64,000 bases of DNA from Nitrososphaeraceae archaeon (lineage in GTDB: Archaea; Thermoproteota; Nitrososphaeria; Nitrososphaerales; Nitrososphaeraceae), in NCBI GenBank assembly GCA_031316115.1, contig JALDRC010000004.1:248001-312000 (forward strand), given 5' to 3'. Positions 7,748-17,833 of the stretch are shown here, piece after piece (within the stretch, counting starts at the first letter, position 1; each line of letters starts with the position of its first letter). The notes beneath the pieces were generated by a model. It was not told the origin of the DNA. It saw nothing but the letters and a program-made list of their open reading frames with translations, and ran no database searches. A program made the translations under genes and the position numbers.

Positions 7748-9817
7748 CTATGCTTTAGCATAATATCCTGCTTTTCGCTCATAAATTTGTCCGTTTGCCA
7801 TGGCTTTGTTTATGAAAGTTTTTGCGTCATCTTCTGTGAATCTTCCTGTTTGAGTAAGTTCCTGAATAAAGCTTTTTTCTTCTACATCATTTTTATCTTG
7901 TCCAGATAAAGCGTTAAAAACTTCCATAAAGAGTTTTAGTTTTGAAATTTCACTTTGTGGTTTACCATGTAAAACACCTAAATCTACTTTACCAGTATTA
8001 ACATCTACACCTGCAGTTTCTAGCATTGTTTGTATTAAATAAATCGCTCTCTCTGCATCGTCTGAATCAACATAATCTTTCAACAATAGTTTGGCTCTAG
8101 CAGTTGCGAGTCTTACAAGACCTTCAAGTTGCCTTGGAGTTACTGTTATCATTCCTTCCGATTCTACATTCCTCATTTTCATATAGTAATTTCTTATTTT
8201 GTCAATTGCTTCTATACTTAATTTTGGTTCGATGGTTCTTGAATAAGCAAGATATTTGCTAAATAGATCTATATCAATAACAAATTGAGTATTTCTTTCT
8301 GTGTCTCTATGTATCTCTAAAATATGGCTTGCAATAAGGTGATCTTTTTCTCTCTCTGGTATGTCTCTTATAACATAAACAATGTCAAATCTTGTTAAGA
8401 GTGGAATAGGTAAATTTACATTTTCAGTAATATTTTTGAACGAGTCGTATTTTCCGTATAATGGATTAGCAGCTGCTAAAATCGATGTTCTTGCATTCAG
8501 TGTTGCAACAATTCCTCCTTTAGCTACCGAACAAGTTTGTTGTTCCATAACTTCGTGAAGGGCTGAGCGATCCTCTGGTTTTATTTTATCGAATTCATCG
8601 ATACAAACAAGTCCTTGATCCCCTAATACAACCGCTCCTGCTTCTAACATCATAATACCTGATTTATCTCTGATGACAGCGGCGGTTAGACCTGCAGCTG
8701 TGGTTCCTCTTCCTGAAGTATAAAGTCCTCTTGGTGCTATTTTAGCTGCAAATTTTAACATTTCCGATTTTGCTGTTCCTGGATCACCGACTAAAAGTAC
8801 ATTAATATCTCCCCTTCTAGTCGATCCATCATCAAGTTTTTTTGTTACTGATCCAACTATCAATAACAAAACTACTTCTTTAATGACTTCATGTCCGTAG
8901 ATATGTGGAGCATAGGATGAGATTAAGATATCATAAGCGTTGTTTTTTCTACCTATAGCAAATATTTGTTTCTCATCTTCAATACTTATTTCTAATCTTT
9001 CCGTTGTTCTATTATCTCTATCTCCAGCTCTACCTCCAAGATATTCTATATTGTTTCCTTCCATTCTGAGTCTGAAAATAATTGTTTTGAATTGTGACTG
9101 TTGTTCATGTTCTATCCTTACTATCCCAGTTAGCAGTATCCTATCTCCGGGTCTACATTGATCAACTAGATCACCTATAACAGTAACCTCAAGATAGTGA
9201 GGCAGATTACCTGCTGGAAGATCTTCCGGTAATTCTTGCAATCTTACCATTTGAAAATCAATAAAAATACTAGTTTCCGGATCCATTTCTAATTCTTTTT
9301 CAGAACATTGTTTACATTTTGATGGTTTCTTTAATACCAATCCTTTTAATTGAGCCTCATTTATATCACCACAATTAAGACACTTATAACCAATTTTTTT
9401 TGCTAATGGTTTAACTTCAGAAGTTCTTACTACCATTCCAGATACTCCAAGTAGTTTATTAATTGCTTCTGCATTTATTTCCCGTAATCCTTTTTGTACG
9501 GTATAATTCCCTATTCGAACTTTAATGTTATTCTGAATTTCTTCTGCATAATCTGGATGAATTTCATAAAGTATTGTAAATACTGCTTTGTTGAATGCTT
9601 CTAACATCTCATCTGGATCATCAGTAATTTTTTTTGCTAGGTAGGGTTTGAATGTATCAAAATCTATATAATCTACTATTAATGAAGTAGAATTTATTGC
9701 CATCATGTTATTGATTCGATCGAAATATTTGTAATTTCCAGATCTATCTTTAAATGCACGTAGGAATTCTTCTAAATCATTAACTAAAGCGGATTCAGTT
9801 TTCTGAAACTCGGTCAA
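7748..9817 (-). CDS. mcm: Replicative DNA helicase MCM
   Basis: A 689-residue archaeal MCM, the hexameric replicative helicase. The N-terminal domain contains the zinc-binding pattern CLNCGDIN...CKQC (around residues 145-172). The AAA+ domain carries Walker A GDPGTAKSE, Walker B CIDEFDKI, the sensor segment ILAAANPLYGKYD and the arginine finger region LLTRFDIVYVI. A winged-helix C-terminus follows (about 600-689). The start lies inside the end of the upstream GINS gene (23-nt overlap), a conserved archaeal pairing. Confidence 0.97.
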   Translation of the reverse strand: MTEFQKTESALVNDLEEFLRAFKDRSGNYKYFDRINNMMAINSTSLIVDYIDFDTFKPYLAKKITDDPDEMLEAFNKAVFTILYEIHPDYAEEIQNNIKVRIGNYTVQKGLREINAEAINKLLGVSGMVVRTSEVKPLAKKIGYKCLNCGDINEAQLKGLVLKKPSKCKQCSEKELEMDPETSIFIDFQMVRLQELPEDLPAGNLPHYLEVTVIGDLVDQCRPGDRILLTGIVRIEHEQQSQFKTIIFRLRMEGNNIEYLGGRAGDRDNRTTERLEISIEDEKQIFAIGRKNNAYDILISSYAPHIYGHEVIKEVVLLLIVGSVTKKLDDGSTRRGDINVLLVGDPGTAKSEMLKFAAKIAPRGLYTSGRGTTAAGLTAAVIRDKSGIMMLEAGAVVLGDQGLVCIDEFDKIKPEDRSALHEVMEQQTCSVAKGGIVATLNARTSILAAANPLYGKYDSFKNITENVNLPIPLLTRFDIVYVIRDIPEREKDHLIASHILEIHRDTERNTQFVIDIDLFSKYLAYSRTIEPKLSIEAIDKIRNYYMKMRNVESEGMITVTPRQLEGLVRLATARAKLLLKDYVDSDDAERAIYLIQTMLETAGVDVNTGKVDLGVLHGKPQSEISKLKLFMEVFNALSGQDKNDVEEKSFIQELTQTGRFTEDDAKTFINKAMANGQIYERKAGYYAKA

Positions 9818-10385
9818 TTCTTTTCACTGCGATTTTTTTAAATGAAGAGGATAAATTATGAACAAAATTATATAATTCTTTTTCTTCTGCTGATAATTTT
9901 TTTTCTAATTCGATTGAGAGTGAGGATGCAGCTGCTAATTTTACAATTTTTTCTATTCGAGAAGCTACAAAGGAATTTAGTGAGACTAATAATGACTCTT
10001 TTTCATTTTCCTTTAATCTTTGAATATAATCATTTACACGTATATAAAAATCAACATCTATTCCTGATAAATCATGAGGTTTTGAAATTCTTTCTCGATT
10101 CAACGATCTAGAGACATAAACCAAGAAATCAATATCTTGAATTTCTATATATCTATTAGATTCCAAAATTTTTGCTAACCATCTAGGGATTGATGCTATC
10201 TCTCCGTCTTTTGCTTCGAGGAATAAATTAATTATATTTATTGAAAAATTTTTTTTGAATGTAATACGAACATCTTCCATTAGATATTTTATATAATAGA
10301 ATTTTTGAACAAACTCGATTTTATCTTTAACGCCGTCATAACCAAAAATATTATTAATATTATTCACAGTTATAGATTGGTTCAA
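9795..10385 (-). CDS. GINS complex subunit (Gins23-type)
   Basis: A 196-residue protein identified as a GINS subunit by its IASIPRWLAKILESNRYIEI segment (about residues 62-81) followed by an all-helical C-terminal half, and by its overlap with mcm. With the small beta-rich piece before the helical domain, the order matches Gins23-type rather than Gins51-type. Gins23 next to mcm is known from Sulfolobus. GINS bridges MCM and a Cdc45/RecJ-like factor in the CMG helicase; a RecJ/Cdc45-like gene is at 54564. Translation may start at an internal Met near residue 36. Confidence 0.72.
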   Translation of the reverse strand: MNQSITVNNINNIFGYDGVKDKIEFVQKFYYIKYLMEDVRITFKKNFSINIINLFLEAKDGEIASIPRWLAKILESNRYIEIQDIDFLVYVSRSLNRERISKPHDLSGIDVDFYIRVNDYIQRLKENEKESLLVSLNSFVASRIEKIVKLAAASSLSIELEKKLSAEEKELYNFVHNLSSSFKKIAVKRIDRVSEN

Positions 10386-10541
10386 ACCTAATTTTATATT
10401 GTATAACTATAATATTAAACCAACTGACCAAATAATTATTAATAAAGGAATCGAAAATTAGAGGTATTCTTTTCAAAAAAAAGAAAATTGTTTAAACCAT
10501 AATAAGATATTAATAAACTTATTTTAGATATTCAATTTAAA

Positions 10542-11570
10542 ATGCCTTCAAATAACAACAGTACCAATGTTACTGATCTAATGTGGGTCGAAAAATATCG
10601 ACCTAGAAAAATTGAACACATTGTTAATCAAAAGGACATAATAAAATCTCTAAAAAATTTGATTAAAAAACCTGATGAATTACCTCATCTTCTGTTTGCA
10701 GGACCAGCTGGTGTTGGAAAAACAACTACAGCAATTTGCCTTTCAATGGAGCTATTAGGAGATGATTGGAGAAGGAATGTACTTGAGCTGAACGCTTCAG
10801 ACGAAAGGGGTATAAAGATGGTTAGAGATCGTGTAAAAGAATTTGCCGCTGTAATTAAAATTCCAAGCAGAATAGAAAGAAAAGGAAATGGTAACAAAAA
10901 GGAGGTACCATATAGAATCATAATACTTGACGAAGCTGATGAAATGACATCTGAAGCACAAACTGCTTTAAGAAGGATAATTGAGGATAGTTCTAAAACG
11001 ACTAGATTTATTATAATTTGTAATTATCTTTCACAAATCATTGAACCCATACAAAGCCGATGCGCAATATTTCATTTTAAAAAGCTTGAAGAAAAAGACA
11101 TACAAGAAGATTTAAAAAAAATATGCACTAATGAAGGACTAGATTATGAAGAACAAGCTTTATCTAAAATCTATAGTTACACAGAGGGGGATCTCAGACA
11201 TTCTATCAATATACTACAAACAGCATCAGCATTTGGTCAAATTAACCTTTCTAATGTTACTTTAGCGATGGGTTTGTCGGGTAGATCAAAAGTTGGAGAA
11301 GTAATAAAATTAGCTATTGATGGAAAGTTCAATGATTCAAGAGTTAAACTTCTTGAATTACTTTATGTATATGGGCTATCTTATACTGATTTCTTCAAAT
11401 ATTCATATCAAGAAATAAAAAATATGAAACTGGAAAATATTGAAGAAATTATGTCAATAATGGCTGAATACGATTATAGATTAACGGTTGGAGCCCACCC
11501 TGAAATCCAACTAACCTCTTTTCTTGCTCAATTAGCTACAATAGGTTCCAATATTAAGTCAAAAAAATGA
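10542..11570 (+). CDS. rfcS: Replication factor C small subunit (clamp loader)
   Basis: A 342-residue AAA+ ATPase that loads the PCNA clamp with RfcL. It starts MWVEKYRPRKIEHIV after a short Asn/Ser-rich leader. Walker A is GPAGVGKTTT, Walker B IILDEADEMT, and the arginine-finger region reads QSRCAIFHF. A collar domain lies C-terminal. Divergent from the GINS-MCM pair with a 156-bp shared upstream region. Confidence 0.96.
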   Translation: MPSNNNSTNVTDLMWVEKYRPRKIEHIVNQKDIIKSLKNLIKKPDELPHLLFAGPAGVGKTTTAICLSMELLGDDWRRNVLELNASDERGIKMVRDRVKEFAAVIKIPSRIERKGNGNKKEVPYRIIILDEADEMTSEAQTALRRIIEDSSKTTRFIIICNYLSQIIEPIQSRCAIFHFKKLEEKDIQEDLKKICTNEGLDYEEQALSKIYSYTEGDLRHSINILQTASAFGQINLSNVTLAMGLSGRSKVGEVIKLAIDGKFNDSRVKLLELLYVYGLSYTDFFKYSYQEIKNMKLENIEEIMSIMAEYDYRLTVGAHPEIQLTSFLAQLATIGSNIKSKK

Positions 11571-11615
11571 GAATATAATTAATTTTTATTATATTAATGA
11601 TATATAAGATTACAA

Positions 11616-12350
11616 TTGTCTAGATTAGCAAATAAATCATATAAAATATCAGATAACATCGTTTGTATAGTTAGTGGTGGATTAGACTCGATTTGTACCT
11701 CTGCCTATTTGAAAGAAAAAGGTGTTACCCTATATGGGATAACCTATGGTTATGGCCAAAGATCTAATCAGGAAATTGAATGTGCGAAGAAATTTTCAAA
11801 TTATCTTAATTTCAAAGAACATAAAATTATCGATATCTCATTCATGAAAGAAATTTATGGAAAAACTAACGTATTAACCGATAAACAACAAGATATTCCA
11901 GAAAATTTCGATTATAGAATAGTAGTACCCATTAGAAATGCTATTTTTATAACTATCGCTACAGCATGGGCCATGAGTATTGGAGCAAAGATGGTTGTGT
12001 TTGGAGCACATACGGATGATAAGCATTATCCAGATTGCCGACCAGAATTTGTTTCATCTATTAATGAAGCTTTAAACCTTGGAGAGAGTGATGGAATTTC
12101 TTTAGGTATACGTGAGAAAGTCTACATATGGTCTCCTGCTATCGATGGAATTGGAAAGTCAGAATTGATTAGAATGGGATATCAGTATTTAGGTGATCAT
12201 CTTTTTGAGACATGGAGTTGTTATTCTAATGGTATTTATCTTGATAAAAAGAAAATACATTGTGGTACTTGCGAATCGTGTATAAATAGAAGAATAGCTT
12301 TTAGAAATGCTAGCATTAGGGATAAAACAGAATATGCTAATAAAAAATAA
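11616..12350 (+). CDS. queC: 7-cyano-7-deazaguanine (preQ0) synthase QueC
   Basis: A 244-residue ATP-dependent enzyme converting 7-carboxy-7-deazaguanine to preQ0, the archaeosine precursor. The PP-loop is CIVSGGLDSICTSAYL near the N-terminus. The C-terminal zinc site is CYSNGIYLDKKKIHCGTCESC. Start is TTG; no ATG precedes the P-loop. Overlaps queE. queC-queE-folE together make preQ0 from GTP (queD, the CPH4 step, is not in the window). Confidence 0.95.
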   Translation: MSRLANKSYKISDNIVCIVSGGLDSICTSAYLKEKGVTLYGITYGYGQRSNQEIECAKKFSNYLNFKEHKIIDISFMKEIYGKTNVLTDKQQDIPENFDYRIVVPIRNAIFITIATAWAMSIGAKMVVFGAHTDDKHYPDCRPEFVSSINEALNLGESDGISLGIREKVYIWSPAIDGIGKSELIRMGYQYLGDHLFETWSCYSNGIYLDKKKIHCGTCESCINRRIAFRNASIRDKTEYANKK

Positions 12351-13065
12351 AAAAGTACAGCTCAGTGAAATATTCACTAGCATTGAAGGGGAAGGAATAT
12401 TCTTTGGAACAAAGACTATGTTTATAAGAATGGCAGGATGTCATTTAAAGTGTTATTGGTGTGATACAGATTATGCTTTATCAATGAATAGTGGAAAATG
12501 TTATTCTATAAATGAAGTAAAAAAGATGATCAAGAAAAAATTAACTAAAAATACATATAAAATTAATTTTACAGGTGGAGAACCTCTAATTCAATATGAT
12601 ATAGTAAAGGATTTGGCCAGGTTCGTAAAGGAAGAAATAGGTTTAAGAACATATTTAGAGTCTTCTTGTTATGATTTTAATCGGTTTGGTGAAGTCTTGC
12701 CATACTTCGACATTTGTAAGATCGAATTTAAAATGAAAGATTCAAACGTAGTAGAAAAAAAGTACTATAGTAACCTACTTAAAAATGAAATGGAATGTTT
12801 AAAAATGGCCATAAATAGTAATAAAATTACGTTCGTCAAAATAGTTGTTTCAAAATACAGCAACTTTGATGAATTTAAAGAGTTGATAGATAATATTTTT
12901 CATACAGTATGTGCACAAAGCTTAGCAGGATTTATAATACAGCCTACTACAAAGATAGATGAACCAACAGTGGACAGTTTGTTAAAATTCTATGATCTAG
13001 TTTATCCAAAGTATAATGATGTTAGGATCATTCCTCAGTTGCATAAAGTAATAGGAGCAAGTTAA
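12334..13065 (+). CDS. queE: 7-carboxy-7-deazaguanine synthase QueE
   Basis: A radical SAM enzyme of preQ0 synthesis. The cluster motif is C36-x3-C40-x2-C43 (GCHLKCYWCDTD), preceded by the family's SEIFTSIEGEGIFFGT. FTGGEPLIQ follows. I choose the ATG at 12334, which gives a 243-residue protein starting just before the domain and overlapping queC by 17 nt. An in-frame ATG at 12307 would add nine residues inside queC. Followed by folE after 7 bp. Confidence 0.93.
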   Translation: MLIKNKKVQLSEIFTSIEGEGIFFGTKTMFIRMAGCHLKCYWCDTDYALSMNSGKCYSINEVKKMIKKKLTKNTYKINFTGGEPLIQYDIVKDLARFVKEEIGLRTYLESSCYDFNRFGEVLPYFDICKIEFKMKDSNVVEKKYYSNLLKNEMECLKMAINSNKITFVKIVVSKYSNFDEFKELIDNIFHTVCAQSLAGFIIQPTTKIDEPTVDSLLKFYDLVYPKYNDVRIIPQLHKVIGAS

Positions 13066-13072
13066 TTGAAGT

Positions 13073-13666
13073 ATGTCCAATAAACGAATACAAAAAAAAG
13101 ACTTTATTAACAAAAATAAAATCGAAAAGTTAGTGCGACAGTTGCTTATAGAGTTGGGCGAAGATCCCGATAGAGAAGGATTAGTTGAAACACCTCGACG
13201 TATAGCAGATATGTATGAAGAAATATTTTGTGGATATGGTATGAGTTCGGAGTTAAATGTTAGTTTCAGCGAAGAAACTAACGCCATAATTGCCAGGGAC
13301 ATACAATTTTATAGTATGTGTGAACATCATATGCTACCATTTTATGGAAAAATCCACATAGCTTACATACCTAATGGTAAGGTATTTGGGATATCGAAAC
13401 TAGTGAGACTTACTGAGAAATATTCTAAAAGAATGCAAATACAAGAAAGATTGACCAAGGAAATTGCTAATGAAATAACAAACAGAGGGGTAGCTGGTGT
13501 GTTAGTAATAGCAGAGGGAGAACATCTTTGTATGAAAATGAGAGGGGTCAAAAACAATAGTTCCATAATGACTGTAGCCTATAGAGGCATATTTGAGGAA
13601 AGAGATCTTCGGGAGAATGTACTTTCTTTGATTTATACAAGACAAAACAATATAATAAACATATGA
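13073..13666 (+). CDS. folE: GTP cyclohydrolase I (FolE)
   Basis: A 197-residue GTP cyclohydrolase I converting GTP to 7,8-dihydroneopterin triphosphate, the first step toward preQ0. Zinc and active-site residues appear in FYSMCEHHMLPFYGKIHIAYIP and in GEHLCMKMRGVK. RVQIQERLT-like text (KRMQIQERLTKEIA) is typical of the family. Third gene of the queC-queE-folE operon. The first roughly 20 residues are a Lys-rich extension. Confidence 0.95.
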   Translation: MSNKRIQKKDFINKNKIEKLVRQLLIELGEDPDREGLVETPRRIADMYEEIFCGYGMSSELNVSFSEETNAIIARDIQFYSMCEHHMLPFYGKIHIAYIPNGKVFGISKLVRLTEKYSKRMQIQERLTKEIANEITNRGVAGVLVIAEGEHLCMKMRGVKNNSSIMTVAYRGIFEERDLRENVLSLIYTRQNNIINI

Positions 13667-13807
13667 ACAGCTATTGATTTTATTTATAAAGATGGTTGTT
13701 TTCTTATTTTTATGCATTACTTTTGAATAAATGAAAATATCAAATCATATTATTATTTTTAGAATAATAAGGCTTATAATGAAGTAGATTTTTTATACGT
13801 AAGAAGA

Positions 13808-14077
13808 ATGGCAGACGCTGTTTTTAGAGTCCAGTCTCACAAGTTTACTCAGGATAACATTCAGGCAACTTTAGTTTGCTCAAAGTGTGATGAGGTATTT
13901 TCTAAGGAATTTTTACTAGATCTAGAGGGACAAACCACAGAATTTAAATGTCCAGTTTGTAGTGTTATTGGAGAAGCCGATCTTCCTTATAAAACTGCTG
14001 AAGAGAGAGAAGAATTTGATGATGACTTAGATGAAGTAGAGGAAGAAAATAATGATGAATTTGATGAAGAATATTAA
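13808..14077 (+). CDS. Zinc-ribbon protein with acidic tail (89 aa)
   Basis: An 89-residue protein with a central zinc ribbon, CSKC (C26/C29) and CPVC near residues 50-53, and a strongly acidic C-terminus (DDDLDEVEEENNDEFDEEY). The tail resembles nucleic-acid-mimic or chaperone-like tails, but no function is known. It is AT-flanked and monocistronic. The 62-residue protein at 59160 has a comparable ribbon without the tail. Confidence 0.75.
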   Translation: MADAVFRVQSHKFTQDNIQATLVCSKCDEVFSKEFLLDLEGQTTEFKCPVCSVIGEADLPYKTAEEREEFDDDLDEVEEENNDEFDEEY

Positions 14078-14168
14078 TATTATATATTTTTAGTCGTATT
14101 GTCATTAACAATTAATTAGAAAAAAGTATGTTTAAAACAGGTTTAGTAGCATATATTTATTTATAATT

Positions 14169-14282
14169 ATGCAGCAATGTCAAAAATGTGGAAAAACAAG
14201 GATTCATTCATTGAATTATATTTTTTCTAAACTTATTTGTAATGAGTGTTATTTAATAATTAAAGAAAAGTCCAAGAAATGA
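14169..14282 (+). CDS. Small CxxC zinc-ribbon-like protein (37 aa)
   Basis: A 37-residue ORF read directly: ATG, CQKC at residues 4-7, CNEC at residues 24-27, basic end KEKSKK, TGA stop. Two CxxC pairs about 17 residues apart suggest a minimal zinc ribbon. It is 91 bp downstream of the acidic zinc-ribbon gene on the same strand. Function unknown. Confidence 0.5.
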   Translation: MQQCQKCGKTRIHSLNYIFSKLICNECYLIIKEKSKK

Positions 14283-14324
14283 AATCAAAGAAAATTTTGG
14301 ATATTTTTTAATGTTTAAATAATT

Positions 14325-14777
14325 TTATTGTTTTGTACCACATTTTATACAAAATTTAGAATTGTAGTTGATTTTAGTACCACATTCAATACAAAATTTT
14401 GATTCATCGTATTCTGAATCTAAATTAGAATCATGAATCCTTGATTTTTCCAAAACTTTATTATTCTTCTCCTGCGAATCAGGAGATATTGAAGTAGATG
14501 TAAACATGTCTGTTATTGCACCTGTAGGTCGAAATGTTTCGTCAACATCAGGCAGTAATTTGGTATAGATATCAACATTATTATTTAATTCGCTATTTTG
14601 TGGAATTTCTTTAGTTTCTAAAAAAAGCATTATTCTAGGTACTTGTTCTCCTTTAAATGCAGTAAGTTCAGATAACCATAACACAAACTTCTTTAATGTC
14701 ATTTCAGGAGTAGAAAAGGTAAGTGAGTGTGTAGACATATATTCTTCGGTGGCAGATTTACCATTAAATACCTTCAT
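14325..14777 (-). CDS. Hypothetical protein with C-terminal zinc ribbon
   Basis: A 150-residue protein with an uncharacterised N-terminal domain (about 1-70), a Ser/Asn-rich linker and a terminal double-CxxC zinc ribbon (CIECG near 133 and CIKCG near 145). It is 33 bp downstream of a second protein with the same kind of tail, so the two probably form an operon. The ribbon may mediate protein or nucleic-acid binding. No recognised family for the N-terminal part. Confidence 0.65.
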   Translation of the reverse strand: MKVFNGKSATEEYMSTHSLTFSTPEMTLKKFVLWLSELTAFKGEQVPRIMLFLETKEIPQNSELNNNVDIYTKLLPDVDETFRPTGAITDMFTSTSISPDSQEKNNKVLEKSRIHDSNLDSEYDESKFCIECGTKINYNSKFCIKCGTKQ

Positions 14778-14810
14778 AATAATCTCGAGTATATCGTTTG
14801 TTATTTTTAA

Positions 14811-15329
14811 TTATTGCGAATTACCGCATTTACTACAAAATTTTGCTTTAATTGGATTAGATTTACCGCATACAATACAATTTTTTAGTTTCTTGGGATC
14901 TCTATCTTTAGATCCCTGAAATTCAGTATCTACTGGAATTCTATCAGGTTCTATCCTAGAATTCGAGGAATTTCCCGAAATAGGATTCGGTCCTATATTA
15001 CCACCTCCACTAACAAATCCTCCAATTCCGAAATCCGAAGATCCTTTAGCAGAAGGATCGAATAATCCTCCAGTTGAACTCTTTATTGAAGAACCTTTAT
15101 CAAAAGCTGATTTCAATTCCAATATAACTTTAATAGCTAAAAAATTTAGTGCAGAGCTTGCTATAAGATATTTACCTATACTTGCAAAATATTCCTTTTC
15201 ATTCATTTTACCTTGTTTATAAAGCTGTGTAGAATCTATTAATGACTCATATTGAACTTGAGTATCATCAATTAATTGTTTTAATTTTTCAGTCAATCCT
15301 CCCAAAGTATCAACACCAAAGAATGACAT
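14811..15329 (-). CDS. Hypothetical protein with C-terminal zinc ribbon and helical N-terminus
   Basis: A 172-residue protein. The N-terminal roughly 85 residues are helical, with a hydrophobic stretch ASSALNFLAIKVIL. A Gly/Ser/Pro-rich linker (about 90-140) follows, then a zinc ribbon CIVCGKSNPIKAKFCSKCG at the C-terminus. Upstream gene of a two-gene unit with 14325-14777. Function unknown. Confidence 0.65.
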   Translation of the reverse strand: MSFFGVDTLGGLTEKLKQLIDDTQVQYESLIDSTQLYKQGKMNEKEYFASIGKYLIASSALNFLAIKVILELKSAFDKGSSIKSSTGGLFDPSAKGSSDFGIGGFVSGGGNIGPNPISGNSSNSRIEPDRIPVDTEFQGSKDRDPKKLKNCIVCGKSNPIKAKFCSKCGNSQ

Positions 15330-15798
15330 AATAAATTAATAGTTGAAGGCTTTGACTTAATAAAGTTTGGATAGAAGTTTTATACTATACTTGAATAGTA
15401 AACTACATTTTTAAGAAGCAATAAATTGAAACAAAAATTCTAAATTTTTTGCAAATTTACTAATAATAATTTATAGAATTAATGTATTGTTATGTTCTAT
15501 TTAATATTTTACAATGTATTTTTAGAATAAATATTAATGAAAAAAAAGGCATATCATAATATAAGTTATATTACGATAATAATAACAAGATGTTTTCCTC
15601 ATGTTCTAACATATTTATAAGATCTTGAATTATCTTTTTTGCTTTTATAATTAATATTAGACAAGTATATGATATAACAACATTGAAAACAACACTATGG
15701 TACAATTCTTGGGATATATTCTAATAGATAAGGAATCCATTCTGAACTAAGATTTAATATGCTATATCAACTCGCCTATAGATGTACTTAGAGAACAG

Positions 15799-16466
15799 AT
15801 ATCCTGTATGTTTTAAATTCAGCTTTAAAAGTTAGCGGATGATATTCTAAATAAGCTACGAAGATTAAATGAAGAAATAAAACCTCTACCCTTACTGTTG
15901 TCTATTCTTTACATCTATATTTTCTTGGTATGAGTTTTAGAAATACATTTCAAGCATTAAACATATTTAGGGATAAGAGAGTGGGTTACGTGTGTATAGA
16001 AATGGATTCAAAGGTACGGATCCTTAAATAAGAGTAAAAACCGTCATAATCTACTCACAATTATGGTTACAGTTCTGAATTGAACCATTATATTTCTATC
16101 TGGGAATATACATTTCAGAGAGAAACATGCTTGTTACATAAAATACATCAGATCGCTGGTTCAAAAATATAGAAACCATATAGTTTACATATAGATAGGT
16201 GTTATGATGAAGTATATGCTATTATTGGATTATAACATAAGTATTAGCCATTTCAGAGAAGTTTAATGAAAAAAGTGAATTAGTATTTGGAAGATAGAAT
16301 AGAAGTTTTGATGACTATTCCCAATGTATTCAAAAAAATGTGACAGTAATCTAGTTAATGTATACAAATGGATACAATTATTTGTATCTAGATATAATGA
16401 TAATATAGTAAATAAGAATTACTTGGTTAAAGGAGGTGAATATTATCTTTAATTAACATAAACCGG
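15799..16466 (+). mobile_element. Decayed IS6-like element
   Basis: A relic of the family whose intact copy is at 29532-30255. Translated fragments align with that transposase: text near 15893-16020 reads like YSLHLYFLGMSFRNTFQAL, and 16345-16455 reads VYKWIQLFVSRYN and KGGEYYL at the C-terminus. Frameshifts and stops interrupt every frame. The terminal inverted repeats are only weakly recognisable, so both ends are approximate. The sequence before it (15330-15798) is AT-rich and featureless. Confidence 0.75.
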
Positions 16467-16577
16467 ATCAAGCTATTGACTATATAAATTCAAAAAGCAA
16501 TGGAAGCAATTATTTTTTTATACTAGAAACAACTCATTTAATTAATAGTGAACGATTTCTAAGCAATTACATTATAA

Positions 16578-16850
16578 CTAATCAAATGTAAAAGAATTCT
16601 TAAAAATACTTTTTAAATCATCTCTTTCATTTTCATCTAAAAAATTGATATTTTTTTTTAGTTCAGACAGCAATTTCTCTGTTTTCATGTCTCCGAGTAT
16701 TTCCCTAAGTTTTCTTTCTGAATTTTCTCCAAAGTTTGAACTTAGCAATTTCACCACATCATCTTTCATATCAGGACTGAGGTCCTTTAATGAATTTCCT
16801 ATAATTTTACGGTACCAATTGATATCTTTAGGTCTAAATACTGCACCCAT
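16578..16850 (-). CDS. Small hypothetical protein (90 aa)
   Basis: A 90-residue, charged, probably all-helical protein (MGAVFRPKDINWYRKIIGN...). It stands alone between the dead insertion sequence and a methyltransferase gene. No family recognised. Its length and amphipathic helices make it more likely real than chance. Confidence 0.5.
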   Translation of the reverse strand: MGAVFRPKDINWYRKIIGNSLKDLSPDMKDDVVKLLSSNFGENSERKLREILGDMKTEKLLSELKKNINFLDENERDDLKSIFKNSFTFD

Positions 16851-16991
16851 AATACTATATATTAATTTTGAATAATAAGTATATTGAATTTAGAAAATTA
16901 GGTTGTTGTAAAGAGTTAGTAATCAAATAAAATAATCTTACACTTTATATCAATAATTAAATCAAAGCTATTAATTTTGTTGTGATAAATG

Positions 16992-17663
16992 TCATGGATT
17001 TTTATCCATTTTGAATCCTATCAATAATGCAAATTCTAACCATTTCCAATAACAATCAACATCAACATAACCAATTTCTTTAAGCCATCTAATCTGAACG
17101 TTTAGGTTGGATAGCCTTTTTTCATGTTCTGTATTTACAGGTTTTCTTTTCATTGCTTTTCGAAAATACTGTTTTAATTTTATTGAACTTGATGAAATAT
17201 GATCTAGATTGCAAAAAATACCTCCGGGGTAGAGAATAGAAAATATCTCAAAATAAATTTCTTTTTTACGTAAGTGAGTCAAATGGTGTATAGCAAAACT
17301 AGATACTACAGCATCAAATTTTCCTAAATTAGGAAGTCTGTCATTTAAATCGTGTTTTACTACGAGTACTGTTTCTTCACTTGAAAATTCTCTTTTTAAC
17401 TCTGTTATCATATGTGGAGAAAAGTCCATAGCTACTGCATGAACTAGTGGGAATCTTTTCTTTACCAATTTTATTAATCTACCATTTCCTGATCCCAAAT
17501 CTAGAATTCTTCTAGTCGAATCAGGTAGTAGCTCAAGTAAGACAGATTCCCCTTCTTTTCTATGGGGGATATGATCTATTCTATTCAAATAATCGGTAAC
17601 TCTACCAGAAGAAAGCCAATTACTAGGATCGTCTATAGTAATTGTTTTTTTTAGTTTATTCAA
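16992..17663 (-). CDS. Class I SAM-dependent methyltransferase
   Basis: A 223-residue Rossmann-fold methyltransferase. SAM motif I is RILDLGSGNGRLIKLV; motif II acidic residue lies in AVAMDFSPHMI; the post-motif strand FDAVVSSFAIHHLTH is typical of the Methyltransf_25/ubiE-like group. Substrate unknown. It is monocistronic with an ATG start. Confidence 0.82.
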   Translation of the reverse strand: MNKLKKTITIDDPSNWLSSGRVTDYLNRIDHIPHRKEGESVLLELLPDSTRRILDLGSGNGRLIKLVKKRFPLVHAVAMDFSPHMITELKREFSSEETVLVVKHDLNDRLPNLGKFDAVVSSFAIHHLTHLRKKEIYFEIFSILYPGGIFCNLDHISSSSIKLKQYFRKAMKRKPVNTEHEKRLSNLNVQIRWLKEIGYVDVDCYWKWLEFALLIGFKMDKNP

Positions 17664-17833
17664 ACAAGGTAAGAAATAAGTATATATTATAAGTAACTTT
17701 CGTGGGTAATTATATCAATAATTATAAAATTTAAGATTAAAATAGATTGAAATTATTTATTTTAATATAAGTATTAGAATTAAGCTTCTTCAATCTATTA
17801 GTGTTGATGTTAATCTAAAAAAAAGAATATTTT

